This document shows, piece by piece, positions 36,565 to 45,203 of a stretch of DNA of 64,000 nucleotides; the stretch's first letter is position 1; every line of letters starts with the position of its first letter. A model generated the notes under the pieces. That model saw only the letters and a list, made by a program, of their open reading frames with translations. It was not told the origin of the DNA and ran no database searches. Origin of the DNA: Sphingomonas soli NBRC 100801 (GTDB taxonomy: Bacteria > Pseudomonadota > Alphaproteobacteria > Sphingomonadales > Sphingomonadaceae); assembly GCF_001591025.1 (NCBI RefSeq), contig NZ_BCTZ01000007.1, positions 29,119-93,118 of the forward strand. The letters run 5' to 3'. The position numbers were made by a program, and so were the translations under genes.

Positions 36565-38301
36565 TTAGCGCCGCGCTTCGATCCAATTGTTCACCGTCAC
36601 ATCCAGCAGCGTCATCGGCAGCTGGCCCTGCGCCAGGATCAGGTCGTGAAAGGCACGGATGTCGAACTTGTCGCCCAGCGCCTTTTCGGCCCGCGCGCGC
36701 AACTCGACGATCTTCAACTCGCCGACCTTATAGGCCACCGCCCCTGCCGGAGCGCCGATATAGCGGTCCAGCTCGGTATCGATGTTGATGTCGGCCAGCG
36801 CGGTGTTCTCTGTGAAGCAGGCACGCGCCTTTTCGTAGCTCCAGCCCATCACATGGATGCCGGTGTCGACCACCATGCGGCACGCACGCCACATCTCGGT
36901 CGATAGGCTTCCGAACTTCTCATAGGCATCGCGGTACACGCCCATCTCATGCCCCAGCCGCTCGGCATAAAGCGCCCAGCCCTCGCGGAAGGCGAGCAGA
37001 TCGCGCGCGCGGCGGAACGAAGGCAGCGATAGGTTCTCGTTGTTCAGCGCTCCATGCGTGTGATGGCCAGGCGCAGACTCATGCAGGCTGAGCGCAGACA
37101 CCTCATACAGCGGGCGTTGATCGAGATGCGAGGTGTTCACCACAAAATGCCCGGGAAATCCCTTTGAAAAGTCGCCCCCGCCCCCGCCGCGTGCGGTTGT
37201 GTAGCCCTCTTCCAGCTCGCGCGGCACCGGCACGATCGTGAAGGGCTGGCGCGGCAATACGGAGAAATAGCGCGGCAGCACGCCATCGATCCGCTTGGTC
37301 GCCGCCGCATATTTCTCGATCAGCCCCTCGCGGGTCGTCGCATAGAATTGCGGATCCGTGCGCAGGAACTTGAGCCAGTCGGCAAAGCTGCCTTTGAAGC
37401 CAGTGGACGCGATCACCTTGTCCATCTCGGCGCGAATGCGCTTCACTTCGGACAGGCCCGTCTCGTGGATCTGCTCGGCGGTCAGGTCGGTAGTGGTGTA
37501 ATAGCGGACGAGGAAGTCGTAATATGCGCGCCCGCCCGGCAGCGATCCGATGCCCAGCCCCGGCCGGGCCTTGGCCCGATAGGGACCGTCGATGAAGCCC
37601 ATCACCGCGCGTTGCGCGGGGCGGATCTCGCGCTCGACCACCGTCTTCGCCTCGGCGAACAACACCGGATAGTTCCGCAGCGGCGCGACGAGCGGATCGT
37701 CCGCCACGGGCGTAGCGATCTGCTTGCGTAGCACGGCCACGGCCACGTCGATCACGCGGCCTGGGTTGGTCCATCCCGTCTTCATGCCGCGTTCCAGATT
37801 GGTCCGCTGCTCGGCAAAATAGCCGGGGATCCCGCGCATCCGCGCAATCCACGCCCGCCCTTCGGCTTCGTTCTTCACCACCGTCGCCCGCGCGACCGAA
37901 TAGGGCGTGTTGTAAAAGCCCTCATGCGCCACAAACGCGAAGCGGCGTTCGTCGAAATCGATGCCCTCGATCCGCCACGCGATCAGCTGGCGAAGATAGT
38001 CGCGGTTCATCCGGTCGTCGCCAGCCAGCTGTCCCTCGGGCAGCCCCGCCAGCGCATGATCGATGCGCACCAGCTCCGCGCGACGCGTCGCCATCGCCCG
38101 TGGCGTCTCGACGGGCCAGCTATCGCGCGCGAAGGCGGGATCGGAACGCCCCGCTTCCATCGGAAAGTCCCTGGAGAAGCGCTCGTAGCGCGTGACCAGC
38201 TCGCTGAAATCCGGTGCAGGTGCGCCGGGATCGGGCAAGGCCGCCCCGGCCAGGAGAGTGGCCCCGAGGGGCAGCAACAGCATACACAGGACGCGCTTCA
38301 T
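36565..38301 (-). CDS. DUF885 family protein, exported, intact HExxPGHH motif
   Basis: 578 residues with a short lipidation-free signal (MKRVLCMLLLPLGATLLAGAALPDP; a cysteine at position 6 is too early for a lipobox). The putative zinc-peptidase motifs are complete: LHESAPGHHTHG (about residue 405) and REGWALYAERLG (about 438). The family is thought to be metallopeptidase-like; no substrate is established. GGAG lies 8 bp before the ATG. Last gene of the minus-strand operon running from 45111 downwards, 40 bp after the FAD oxidoreductase. Confidence 0.9.
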   Translation of the reverse strand: MKRVLCMLLLPLGATLLAGAALPDPGAPAPDFSELVTRYERFSRDFPMEAGRSDPAFARDSWPVETPRAMATRRAELVRIDHALAGLPEGQLAGDDRMNRDYLRQLIAWRIEGIDFDERRFAFVAHEGFYNTPYSVARATVVKNEAEGRAWIARMRGIPGYFAEQRTNLERGMKTGWTNPGRVIDVAVAVLRKQIATPVADDPLVAPLRNYPVLFAEAKTVVEREIRPAQRAVMGFIDGPYRAKARPGLGIGSLPGGRAYYDFLVRYYTTTDLTAEQIHETGLSEVKRIRAEMDKVIASTGFKGSFADWLKFLRTDPQFYATTREGLIEKYAAATKRIDGVLPRYFSVLPRQPFTIVPVPRELEEGYTTARGGGGGDFSKGFPGHFVVNTSHLDQRPLYEVSALSLHESAPGHHTHGALNNENLSLPSFRRARDLLAFREGWALYAERLGHEMGVYRDAYEKFGSLSTEMWRACRMVVDTGIHVMGWSYEKARACFTENTALADINIDTELDRYIGAPAGAVAYKVGELKIVELRARAEKALGDKFDIRAFHDLILAQGQLPMTLLDVTVNNWIEARR

Positions 38302-38340
38302 CGAACAAACTCCGAAATCACGCAGGCACGCGGCGCCTGC

Positions 38341-39642
38341 TCAGTTGGAAAGCCGGGCGATCGACATCAGAAGCTTGGGCAGCATCGCCGCGCCGGCGTG
38401 AAGCCGGATTGGCTGCGGCACGCGCGGCGTGACCGAAAGCGCCTCGCGGCTGTTCGTCGCGATCGCGGCGGCCATTTCGATGCCGAGTTGCGTGTTGATG
38501 CCGATCCCGCGGCCATTGTCTGCCTGGATCGCGAGCGCGCCATCGCCAAGATCGTATAATTCGGGCAGGAACGACGGGTTGACCTGCGCCACGCCTTCCC
38601 AGATATAATCGATCCTTGGCTCCGCGATCGCGGCGAAATGCTGCTTCAGCCTGCGCGCGGCTTCACGCAAATGCGCTTTTTCGCCCCTGACCAGGAACGA
38701 ATTCGGAAATGCCGAGATCAGGTGCCCCTGCGCATCCAGCCGCGCCGTGAACAGATAGGGCACCTTGTCGGTAAACGCCCCGCCATTGGGCAGGATCGCC
38801 TCGCGCTGCCGCGTGTCGAGCGGCGCGGTGGCGAACTGGACGACGTGCAGCGGCAGCACGGTCCGCTCGAGCGCCGGGTGCAGGCGCGCATTGCCACCAT
38901 TGGCGGCCAGCACCACGCGCCGCGCCGAGACCGCACCGGAAGGTGTGCGAGCGACCCAGCGGCCGCCCTCGCGTGCAAGCGTCTGGACCGGACTTTCGGC
39001 GAACAGCCATGCCCCTTGCCCCTGCGCCGCACGGGCGATGCCACGAACATAGCCCAGCGGATTGATACTCCCGCCGTCGCCAAAGCGCAGCGCGCCGCAA
39101 TAGCGATCCACGCCGAACTGCTCCCGGGCCTCGCGCGCTTCTACGAAGCGCACGTCATAGCCGCGTACCTGCCATTGATTGGCATAGGCGCGCTGGCTGT
39201 GCGCCAGCTGCTCTGTGTGCGCGGGCGTGAAAAATCCCTCTGGCCGGGCATCACAATCCAGGCCGTGGCGCTCGATCAGATCGAACACCGCACGGGCGGA
39301 GCCGCCGATCATCCGGGTCAGCCGCTCGCCCTGCTGGCGGCCAATCACCGCGCCGATCGTTTCCGGCGTGTGGCGGATATAGTCGGGGGCAACGAGCCCG
39401 CCGCTCCATCCAGTCGCCTGGCTGCCCGGCTGCCCCCCCTCAAGCAACACCGTATCGATACCGGCCTCCGCCAGGTGCAGCGCCGTGGTCATCCCGGCGA
39501 TGCCGCCCCCAATGACCAGCACGTCCGCCTCGACCTCCGCCGTCAGCGGCGCGAGTTCGGGGCCGGGAGCCGCGGTTGCGGCCCAGACCGGCATGGTGGA
39601 AGCGCCCTCGCCATGGCGGCGGGCAATCGTCTGATGTTGCAT
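38341..39642 (-). CDS. FAD-dependent amino-acid oxidase/dehydrogenase-like protein (DAO family)
   Basis: 433-residue flavoprotein. VLVIGGGIAGMTTALHLAEAG is the dinucleotide motif, GSQATGWSGGLVAPDY the flavin-side loop, and a C-terminal VNPSFLPELYDLGDGALAIQADNGRGIGINTQLG closes the FAD site, as in DadA, sarcosine or gamma-glutamylputrescine oxidases. The ATG at 39642 has GGGGGAGG 7 bp upstream. No signal peptide, so cytoplasmic. It lies between a BASS transporter and a DUF885 gene; oxidation of an unusual or N-alkylated amino acid released by the peptidases is a reasonable hypothesis. Confidence 0.88.
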   Translation of the reverse strand: MQHQTIARRHGEGASTMPVWAATAAPGPELAPLTAEVEADVLVIGGGIAGMTTALHLAEAGIDTVLLEGGQPGSQATGWSGGLVAPDYIRHTPETIGAVIGRQQGERLTRMIGGSARAVFDLIERHGLDCDARPEGFFTPAHTEQLAHSQRAYANQWQVRGYDVRFVEAREAREQFGVDRYCGALRFGDGGSINPLGYVRGIARAAQGQGAWLFAESPVQTLAREGGRWVARTPSGAVSARRVVLAANGGNARLHPALERTVLPLHVVQFATAPLDTRQREAILPNGGAFTDKVPYLFTARLDAQGHLISAFPNSFLVRGEKAHLREAARRLKQHFAAIAEPRIDYIWEGVAQVNPSFLPELYDLGDGALAIQADNGRGIGINTQLGIEMAAAIATNSREALSVTPRVPQPIRLHAGAAMLPKLLMSIARLSN

Positions 39643-39742
39643 CACCGCGCCTCCCCCATAGTGACGTTGAGAGCCGGCGCGTAGGGCACGAATGCCCCGG
39701 CGACGCCCGCTATACGGAACGTTTGCATGTACTTCTGAACTC

Positions 39743-39778
39743 TCTGTACGCCCGGCTAGGAGCGGTGTCTGTACGCCC
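39743..39778. repeat. Pair of 11-bp direct repeats in the BASS-FAD gene gap
   Basis: TCTGTACGCCC occurs at 39743-39753 and 39768-39778, 25 bp apart start to start, in the 160-bp gap upstream of the FAD oxidoreductase gene. Spacing is a little over two helical turns, as for tandem regulator half-sites. This gap may hold an internal promoter. Confidence 0.5.
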
Positions 39779-39802
39779 CGGAGGGGTGGTATTCGTAAGC
39801 GA

Positions 39803-40699
39803 TCAAGCGGCGGACACGGAACTCCCGCCGCGCTGGAAGCGGCGCGCGAGAGCGACGAACGCCAGCACGAAGCAAAGCGCGACCGGCGTGTTCATGATCA
39901 TCGGAAGCGACATCTCGTTGCTGCCTACGATCGTCACCGCGATGAAGATCGCCGTGCCTTCCTGCCGCATCAGATGCTCGATCCCGATTGCGACATTCTC
40001 GCGCCGGGTGAAGCCGGCGAAGCGCACGATCGTCATCACCACGCACACCATGATCAGGTTGAGCGCCACCGTGATCCAGAACAGCGCGCCCAGATTCTCG
40101 CGCAGCACCGGCACCTGGTCGAACAGGATCACGCCAAAGGCAGAGAACAGGACGACCATCGCGATGTTCTTGAGATACTTCTTGAACGCCAGCGCGAATT
40201 CGGGGCGAAGCGCCCGGATCGCGAAGCCGACTGCTGCGGGCAACACCGTGATCGAGAAGATATCCCAGAAGAAGGACGCCAATGGCACCTTCACCTCGGC
40301 TTCGAGGCCCATGAAATAAGAGAGCGCGAAATGCGCGTAGAACGGCACGACCAGAATGTAGATCATGCTGAGCAGCAGGGTCATCGACATCGACAGCGCC
40401 AGATCGCCGTCTGCCATGTCGGTGAACAGGTTCGAGAGCATGCCGCCGGGCGTCGTCGCGAGCAGGACGAAGCCAACCGCCAGCGCCGGCGTAGGCGCAA
40501 CGGTGAGCGCCAGCGTCAGCCCGATAAGCGGCGGGATAATCAGCATCGAGCAGACGCCAAAGATCAGCGCGCGCTTGTTACGGAATACCTCGCGGAAGTC
40601 ATGGGCGGTCAGCGAAAGGCCCATCGAAGCCATGATCGCGACGAGCGAGCCCGGCAGAACCCAGTTGCCCAGGAAGGACATCAGATCGGCATAGGTCAT
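39803..40699 (-). CDS. Bile acid:sodium symporter family transporter (BASS)
   Basis: 298-residue inner-membrane protein with nine to ten hydrophobic segments. The family sequence LLATTPGGMLSNLFTDMADGDLALSMSMT holds the conserved Asn/Gln sodium-site helix break, and EHLMRQEGTAIFIAVTIVG corresponds to the second crossing region. BASS proteins carry organic anions with sodium. It starts 11 bp after the DUF3830 gene in a tight operon with peptidase genes, so it probably imports a small organic acid or peptide product from the periplasm. Confidence 0.88.
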   Translation of the reverse strand: MTYADLMSFLGNWVLPGSLVAIMASMGLSLTAHDFREVFRNKRALIFGVCSMLIIPPLIGLTLALTVAPTPALAVGFVLLATTPGGMLSNLFTDMADGDLALSMSMTLLLSMIYILVVPFYAHFALSYFMGLEAEVKVPLASFFWDIFSITVLPAAVGFAIRALRPEFALAFKKYLKNIAMVVLFSAFGVILFDQVPVLRENLGALFWITVALNLIMVCVVMTIVRFAGFTRRENVAIGIEHLMRQEGTAIFIAVTIVGSNEMSLPMIMNTPVALCFVLAFVALARRFQRGGSSVSAA

Positions 40700-40710
40700 T
40701 TCCGGTTACC

Positions 40711-41199
40711 TCAGGCAGGCTCTACAGTGATGGTGCAGGCACCGTTCCGGCGGATCGTGCGGCAATCGGCGACTGCCTTGGCCAGATCCTCATCGATGAT
40801 GCGCGCGCAGACATTCGCCTGGATCCAGCCGAACGGCATGAGCAGCCGCCCGCCAGCGCCATAGAAAATGCCGATGTCGTAAAAGGGTCCGGGCGGCAGG
40901 CCCAGCGTGCTGCCCGCGGCGAGATAAGCGAGCACGATATCCCCCGCTGCCGGGTAGGAAGTCGCGCTTTCCGCCGGGATCGCCGGCTGCGCCATGCCTT
41001 CCGGCAAGGCTGCCGAAGGCATCGGCACCGAGATTTCGGGTCCCGTCCAGATCGCGTGCATCGCCTCGAACGACGCGCGTCGCGTGGCAAGATCGCGCAG
41101 GAATTCGCACGATTGCGGGGCTGCCTCAGGCAGCAGGCGGCAGCGTGCCGAAAGTCCCGACACCGGCTCTGTGAAACGCACCAGATCCATCGAAAGCAT
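40711..41199 (-). CDS. DUF3830 family protein
   Basis: 162-residue cytoplasmic protein. SCEFLRDLATRRASFEAMHAIWTGPEI and GPFYDIGIFYGAGGRLLMPFGWIQANVCARI match the DUF3830 family, which has a cyclophilin-like beta-barrel fold and no established function. AAGGGG lies just upstream of the first ATG, so the start could also be the ATG at 41190. It begins 5 bp after the DUF885 gene and precedes the BASS transporter, so the three should be co-translated. Confidence 0.78.
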   Translation of the reverse strand: MLSMDLVRFTEPVSGLSARCRLLPEAAPQSCEFLRDLATRRASFEAMHAIWTGPEISVPMPSAALPEGMAQPAIPAESATSYPAAGDIVLAYLAAGSTLGLPPGPFYDIGIFYGAGGRLLMPFGWIQANVCARIIDEDLAKAVADCRTIRRNGACTITVEPA

Positions 41200-41204
41200 G
41201 CCCC

Positions 41205-42878
41205 TTATTTGCCCGTCACCATCGACAGATACTCTTCCTTCTGCAGCGCGATCGGCACATTGCCATTGGCCCAGAGATAATCGTGGAAGCGCTTGAGATC
41301 GAAAGACTTGCCTTCTCTCGCGCGCGCCTCCGCCAGGAACTCGGTCGTCTGCATCTTGCCGATCTGGTAGCTGATCGCCTGTCCGGGCGCGGCGGCGAAG
41401 AAGGTTGCTTCCTCATGCGCCGTGGTCCGGTCCATCGGCACCATCGTCTCCAGATAGTCGGCGGCCTGTTCGATGCTGAACTCACCCAGCGCCAGCTTCA
41501 CGTCCACTTCGACGCGAAGCGCGCGCAGTCTCGCGAAATTATAGATGATCTCGCGCGTCTTCGGTGCATCCGCCCACAGGCCAGCCTGGAGCATCATCTC
41601 CTCGGCGTAGAAGCCGGTCCCCTCGTTCGCGCCACTGTCGTAATAGCGGCGGCGAAGCGGGTTGGGATGTCGCCAGCCCAGTGTGAGCTGGAAGAAGTGC
41701 CCGGGCACCCCTTCATGCACGATGATCGGCCGCGGATCGCGGGTGATCGAAAGATTGAAATAACCGAGCTTGGGCGACGGTTCGGGCAGATAGACGGTCG
41801 CGTTCTGGCCCACCCGATCGATGTCGGTCAGATCGAAGGTCCGCCCCAGCCAGCCGATCGGCGCCAGATAAGCCGGGAATGGCTGCGCCTTGTAATGCCC
41901 GGCCCAGTCCGGAAGGGTCAGCAGATTCTTTTCGGTGAGGAATGTACGAACCTTGAGTTCGTCGGCATCCAGTTTCGCCGTCACGGCCTCGATCGAGGAT
42001 CCGATGGGGAGTTCGGGCACGTCGGCATTACGATTGCGCTCCAGTTCCTCGAACAGCACCGATCGCGCCCATTCCTGACTCCCCATGATCAGCAGATCTG
42101 TCGGCGAATAGGGATAGAGGGCCACATTGCTCAGGAAGTAGCGATAGCTGGCGTCACCCACCGCGGTCTGTTCGGACAGGCCCGCGCGCTTGGATTTCAG
42201 GAAGTTGGTATAGGCAGAAAACGCGGCGATCGCCTTGTTGACCGCCGCATCGAGCCGCTTGCGCTGTCCGGCATTGGCGTAGGGCGCGAGCCCCGCCGCC
42301 ATACCGCGCAGGCTATCGGGCACGTCGGCGATCTGGCTCAATGCCACGTCGACGAACGGCCCGCGCATGTCGTTCAGGTTGACCTGCCCCGCCAGCAACA
42401 CTGCAGGCGCGGTGCCGAGCAGGCGGATCACGTCTTCCACGCGGCGCGTGGAAACGGGCGGCGGTGGCAGCAGCACCTCGAAGATCGGATTGAGCGCCTG
42501 CGCCGTGTAGAAATGCGGCTGGCGGCGCCAGCCCGCGACATGGTCCATTTCCCAATGGACCCGCGCCAGCGCCGACCCGATCAGGCGGTAGTCCACCTTT
42601 TCGCTCACCGTCTCGGGAGCGCCTTCCAGCGCCTTCCAGCGCGCATCGAACTCGGCAAGCTTGGAACGCTGCGTCGCGACAGCGGCGGCCGACCAATCGG
42701 GCACCCATCCGGCCGGGCGGACGATGCGCGGGATGTCGTCGCTGCTCGCCGGCTGCGTTGCGCTGCGCCACGCCCAGAAATCGGCACCCAATTGCTGGAC
42801 GGCGGGCTGCGCCGACGCAACCTGCGCCACCATCAACGTGGCGCCGCCCAGCCAGGCCGCGATGCCTCGGGCCAGCAT
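41205..42878 (-). CDS. DUF885 family protein, exported, intact HExxPGH motif
   Basis: 557 residues; signal peptide MLARGIAAWLGGATLMVAQVASAQ. IVHEGVPGHFFQL (about residue 386) keeps the HExxPGH core and NEGTGFYAEEMMLQAGL (about 417) the second acidic motif, with G-T in place of the more common G-W. The TAA of the S9 peptidase gene is one base before this ATG, so translation is coupled. A periplasmic metallopeptidase role next to an S9 peptidase and a TonB receptor is likely but unproven. Confidence 0.9.
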   Translation of the reverse strand: MLARGIAAWLGGATLMVAQVASAQPAVQQLGADFWAWRSATQPASSDDIPRIVRPAGWVPDWSAAAVATQRSKLAEFDARWKALEGAPETVSEKVDYRLIGSALARVHWEMDHVAGWRRQPHFYTAQALNPIFEVLLPPPPVSTRRVEDVIRLLGTAPAVLLAGQVNLNDMRGPFVDVALSQIADVPDSLRGMAAGLAPYANAGQRKRLDAAVNKAIAAFSAYTNFLKSKRAGLSEQTAVGDASYRYFLSNVALYPYSPTDLLIMGSQEWARSVLFEELERNRNADVPELPIGSSIEAVTAKLDADELKVRTFLTEKNLLTLPDWAGHYKAQPFPAYLAPIGWLGRTFDLTDIDRVGQNATVYLPEPSPKLGYFNLSITRDPRPIIVHEGVPGHFFQLTLGWRHPNPLRRRYYDSGANEGTGFYAEEMMLQAGLWADAPKTREIIYNFARLRALRVEVDVKLALGEFSIEQAADYLETMVPMDRTTAHEEATFFAAAPGQAISYQIGKMQTTEFLAEARAREGKSFDLKRFHDYLWANGNVPIALQKEEYLSMVTGK

Positions 42879-42879
42879 C

Positions 42880-45111
42880 TTACTTCCGGTTCTTCACATT
42901 GCGATCGAAGAAATCGACCATCTTCTTGAACGCAAACCGGGCCTGCGGGAGATTATCGCTCGCCCAGGCATGGTTTCCGCCCGGGATGGTGACCAGCTCG
43001 AACATCTGCTCCCGCTGGATCATCTTCTCCGCCAGCGCAATCGTGTCCGAATAGAGCACCACCGGGTCGCGCGTGCCGTGGATAATCATCAGAGGATCTT
43101 TGATCCCGTGGCTCTGATACAGCGCCGACTGTGCTTCATAGCGCGCAGGCATATCCGGGCCCTCAGGACGCCCCATGATCCACATCTGCCCCGGATAGGC
43201 GTGCCAAACGTTCGTCGCGGGCGCACCCGCAATGCCCGCAGCGTAGACGCCCGGCTTCTTCGACAGCGACATGATCGTCATCAGGCCACCATAGCTCGAT
43301 CCCCAGATGCCTACGCGCTTGGGATCGACATAACCCTTCGCGACGAGATGGCGAACGCCGCTCTCCAGATCGTTGATGTCGGTCTCGCCATAAGAATAAT
43401 GCTGGCTCTGATTGTGCTCGCGCCCCTGCCCCCATGATCCGCGGATGTTGACGTTGAGAACGATATAGCCCTGCGAGACGAAATACTGGTCGATACCCCA
43501 GGTCGGATGCGCGCGTCGGCCGCCCCACTGGTTGTGCACCGAGTCCGAATAGACCGAGCCGACGATCAGCGGATAGCGCTTCGAAGGATCGTAATTGGCC
43601 GGCAGGCTCACGCGAGCGAGCAGATTGGTCCCGTCCACATGGCTCGGGAATTCCATATAGGTGATGTTGGCCCAGGTCTGGGTGTAGAAGTCAGGCTGGG
43701 GTGACTTGGTGACCTGGGTCGCCTTGCCCGGCTTCGTCGTGTCGACGACGAACAGCTCGGGCGGCGTCGTATCGTTCGAGAACCAGTCCGCGACGTAGCG
43801 GAAGTTCGGCGAATAAACTGCGTCGTGGGTGCCCGCGGTCGGCGCGCTCACCCGCTCGATCTTCCCGCCCGCCAGCGGCACGCGATAGATCTGGCGCTCG
43901 GCCAGATGCGCTTCGTTGGCTAGGAAATAGAGCTGCTTCTTCGCGGCATCGACCGAGAAGGAAGCGATTTCCCAATTGCCCTTGGTGATCTGGCGCGGAG
44001 CCTCTCCCGCCTTGCGCTGGTGATAGAGGTGCAGCCAGCCATCGCGATCGGTCAGGATGACAAGGCCGTCATCGCCCGGCGCCCAGGCGACCTTCCAGTC
44101 GGGGCGCAGATGCTTGGGCTCGCGAAGCTGGTAGAAGGTCTCGCGCTGGCCGCTCGCCACGTCGAACACATAGATCGTGTGCTCCTTGGCTTCCATGTCG
44201 GAGCCGCTGACGAACAGGCGCTTGCGATCGCGCGACACGCCAAAGTCCCAGATGTGGTGCTTGGCGTCCGGCCGCTCGAAGAAACGGGCCTCGCCGCCAG
44301 CAGCACTGACGATGCCGATCCGCGCCTTGGTCGTCTCGTCGCCCGGGAAAGCGCGAACCACTCGGTTATTCTGCAGCTCACCACCTTTGGCGTAATAATA
44401 AATATCCCGCTCGGGCATCGCGCGATCGTCATTCTCCTCGAATGCGATCGAGCGGCTATCAGCCGACCACTGATAGTCGGCGACATAGACCTTGGCATCG
44501 TCCGATCCGACCACGCGGCGCGCGGCGACATCGCCCGTCGCGGCCAGATCGCGGACCCACAACACCCCGCCCGGCGTGACGCGATTGCGCGGATCGACCG
44601 GGTTGCCGGATACGAAAGCGAGTTGGCGCCCGTCAGGCGACAGGACAAGCTTGCGGATCGCCTCCTTGTCGGTCTCGACCTGCACAATCCTGCCGTCAGC
44701 CTCACGAATGGAGAGTTTGCCGCCGATGGTGAACGCAACGCGCCCCTTGTCCAGGAACACCGCCTGCGCGATGCCCTTCTCTTCGGCTTCGGGCTTAGAA
44801 TTCTTGCCCAGGAAAGTGAGCCGGGTCTTCTTCCCCGTCTTGGGCGAGTAGGACCAGATATCGCGGAAACTATACCCTTCCTCGTTCCACAGGAAGAGAA
44901 CGCTGCTCTCGTCGCGCGACCAGCTATATCCGATCGGCTCGTTCCCCACGAGGCTCTTGTAGCGATAGAGTTCATCGAGCGAGAAGCTGGTGCCGGGCAC
45001 CTGGACCACCCCCGCTGCGGGACTCTGGGCATATGTCGGGGAAGCCACGCTCAGCGATGCGACCAAGAGGACCGCAGACATTGCGCGAACAGAAACGCTG
45101 AACTTCATCAT
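42880..45111 (-). CDS. S9 family peptidase (DPP IV-like), exported
   Basis: 743-residue serine exopeptidase of the prolyl oligopeptidase family. A signal peptide (MMKFSVSVRAMSAVLLVASLSVASPTYAQ span, about 29 residues) is followed by a beta-propeller (DPP IV N-terminal type, about 50-490) and an alpha/beta-hydrolase domain with GIWGSSYGG (Ser near 604), GTRDPVV (Asp near 682) and PGGNHAW (His near 711). Such enzymes release dipeptides, often Xaa-Pro. The ATG at 45111 is taken, with AAGGTG 9 bp upstream; an in-frame GTG at 45123 is possible. Follows the TonB receptor gene. Confidence 0.92.
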   Translation of the reverse strand: MMKFSVSVRAMSAVLLVASLSVASPTYAQSPAAGVVQVPGTSFSLDELYRYKSLVGNEPIGYSWSRDESSVLFLWNEEGYSFRDIWSYSPKTGKKTRLTFLGKNSKPEAEEKGIAQAVFLDKGRVAFTIGGKLSIREADGRIVQVETDKEAIRKLVLSPDGRQLAFVSGNPVDPRNRVTPGGVLWVRDLAATGDVAARRVVGSDDAKVYVADYQWSADSRSIAFEENDDRAMPERDIYYYAKGGELQNNRVVRAFPGDETTKARIGIVSAAGGEARFFERPDAKHHIWDFGVSRDRKRLFVSGSDMEAKEHTIYVFDVASGQRETFYQLREPKHLRPDWKVAWAPGDDGLVILTDRDGWLHLYHQRKAGEAPRQITKGNWEIASFSVDAAKKQLYFLANEAHLAERQIYRVPLAGGKIERVSAPTAGTHDAVYSPNFRYVADWFSNDTTPPELFVVDTTKPGKATQVTKSPQPDFYTQTWANITYMEFPSHVDGTNLLARVSLPANYDPSKRYPLIVGSVYSDSVHNQWGGRRAHPTWGIDQYFVSQGYIVLNVNIRGSWGQGREHNQSQHYSYGETDINDLESGVRHLVAKGYVDPKRVGIWGSSYGGLMTIMSLSKKPGVYAAGIAGAPATNVWHAYPGQMWIMGRPEGPDMPARYEAQSALYQSHGIKDPLMIIHGTRDPVVLYSDTIALAEKMIQREQMFELVTIPGGNHAWASDNLPQARFAFKKMVDFFDRNVKNRK

Positions 45112-45144
45112 CTTCCCCAACACCTTAATCCATATTCGACGTCA

Positions 45145-45193
45145 CCGGCCAAAAGGGCCGGCTGCCGGCGGCGACGGCAAGCGCCGCCGCCGG
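45145..45193. terminator. Two GC-rich hairpins in the TonB receptor-S9 gap
   Basis: CCGGCC/GGCCGG (45145-45150 with 45156-45161) and CCGGCGGCG/CGCCGCCGG (45165-45173 with 45185-45193). No T-tract follows on the minus strand, so they more likely attenuate or stabilise the mRNA between an abundant receptor and lower-level peptidase genes than end transcription outright. Confidence 0.45.
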
Positions 45194-45203
45194 ACTTAGG
45201 GCA

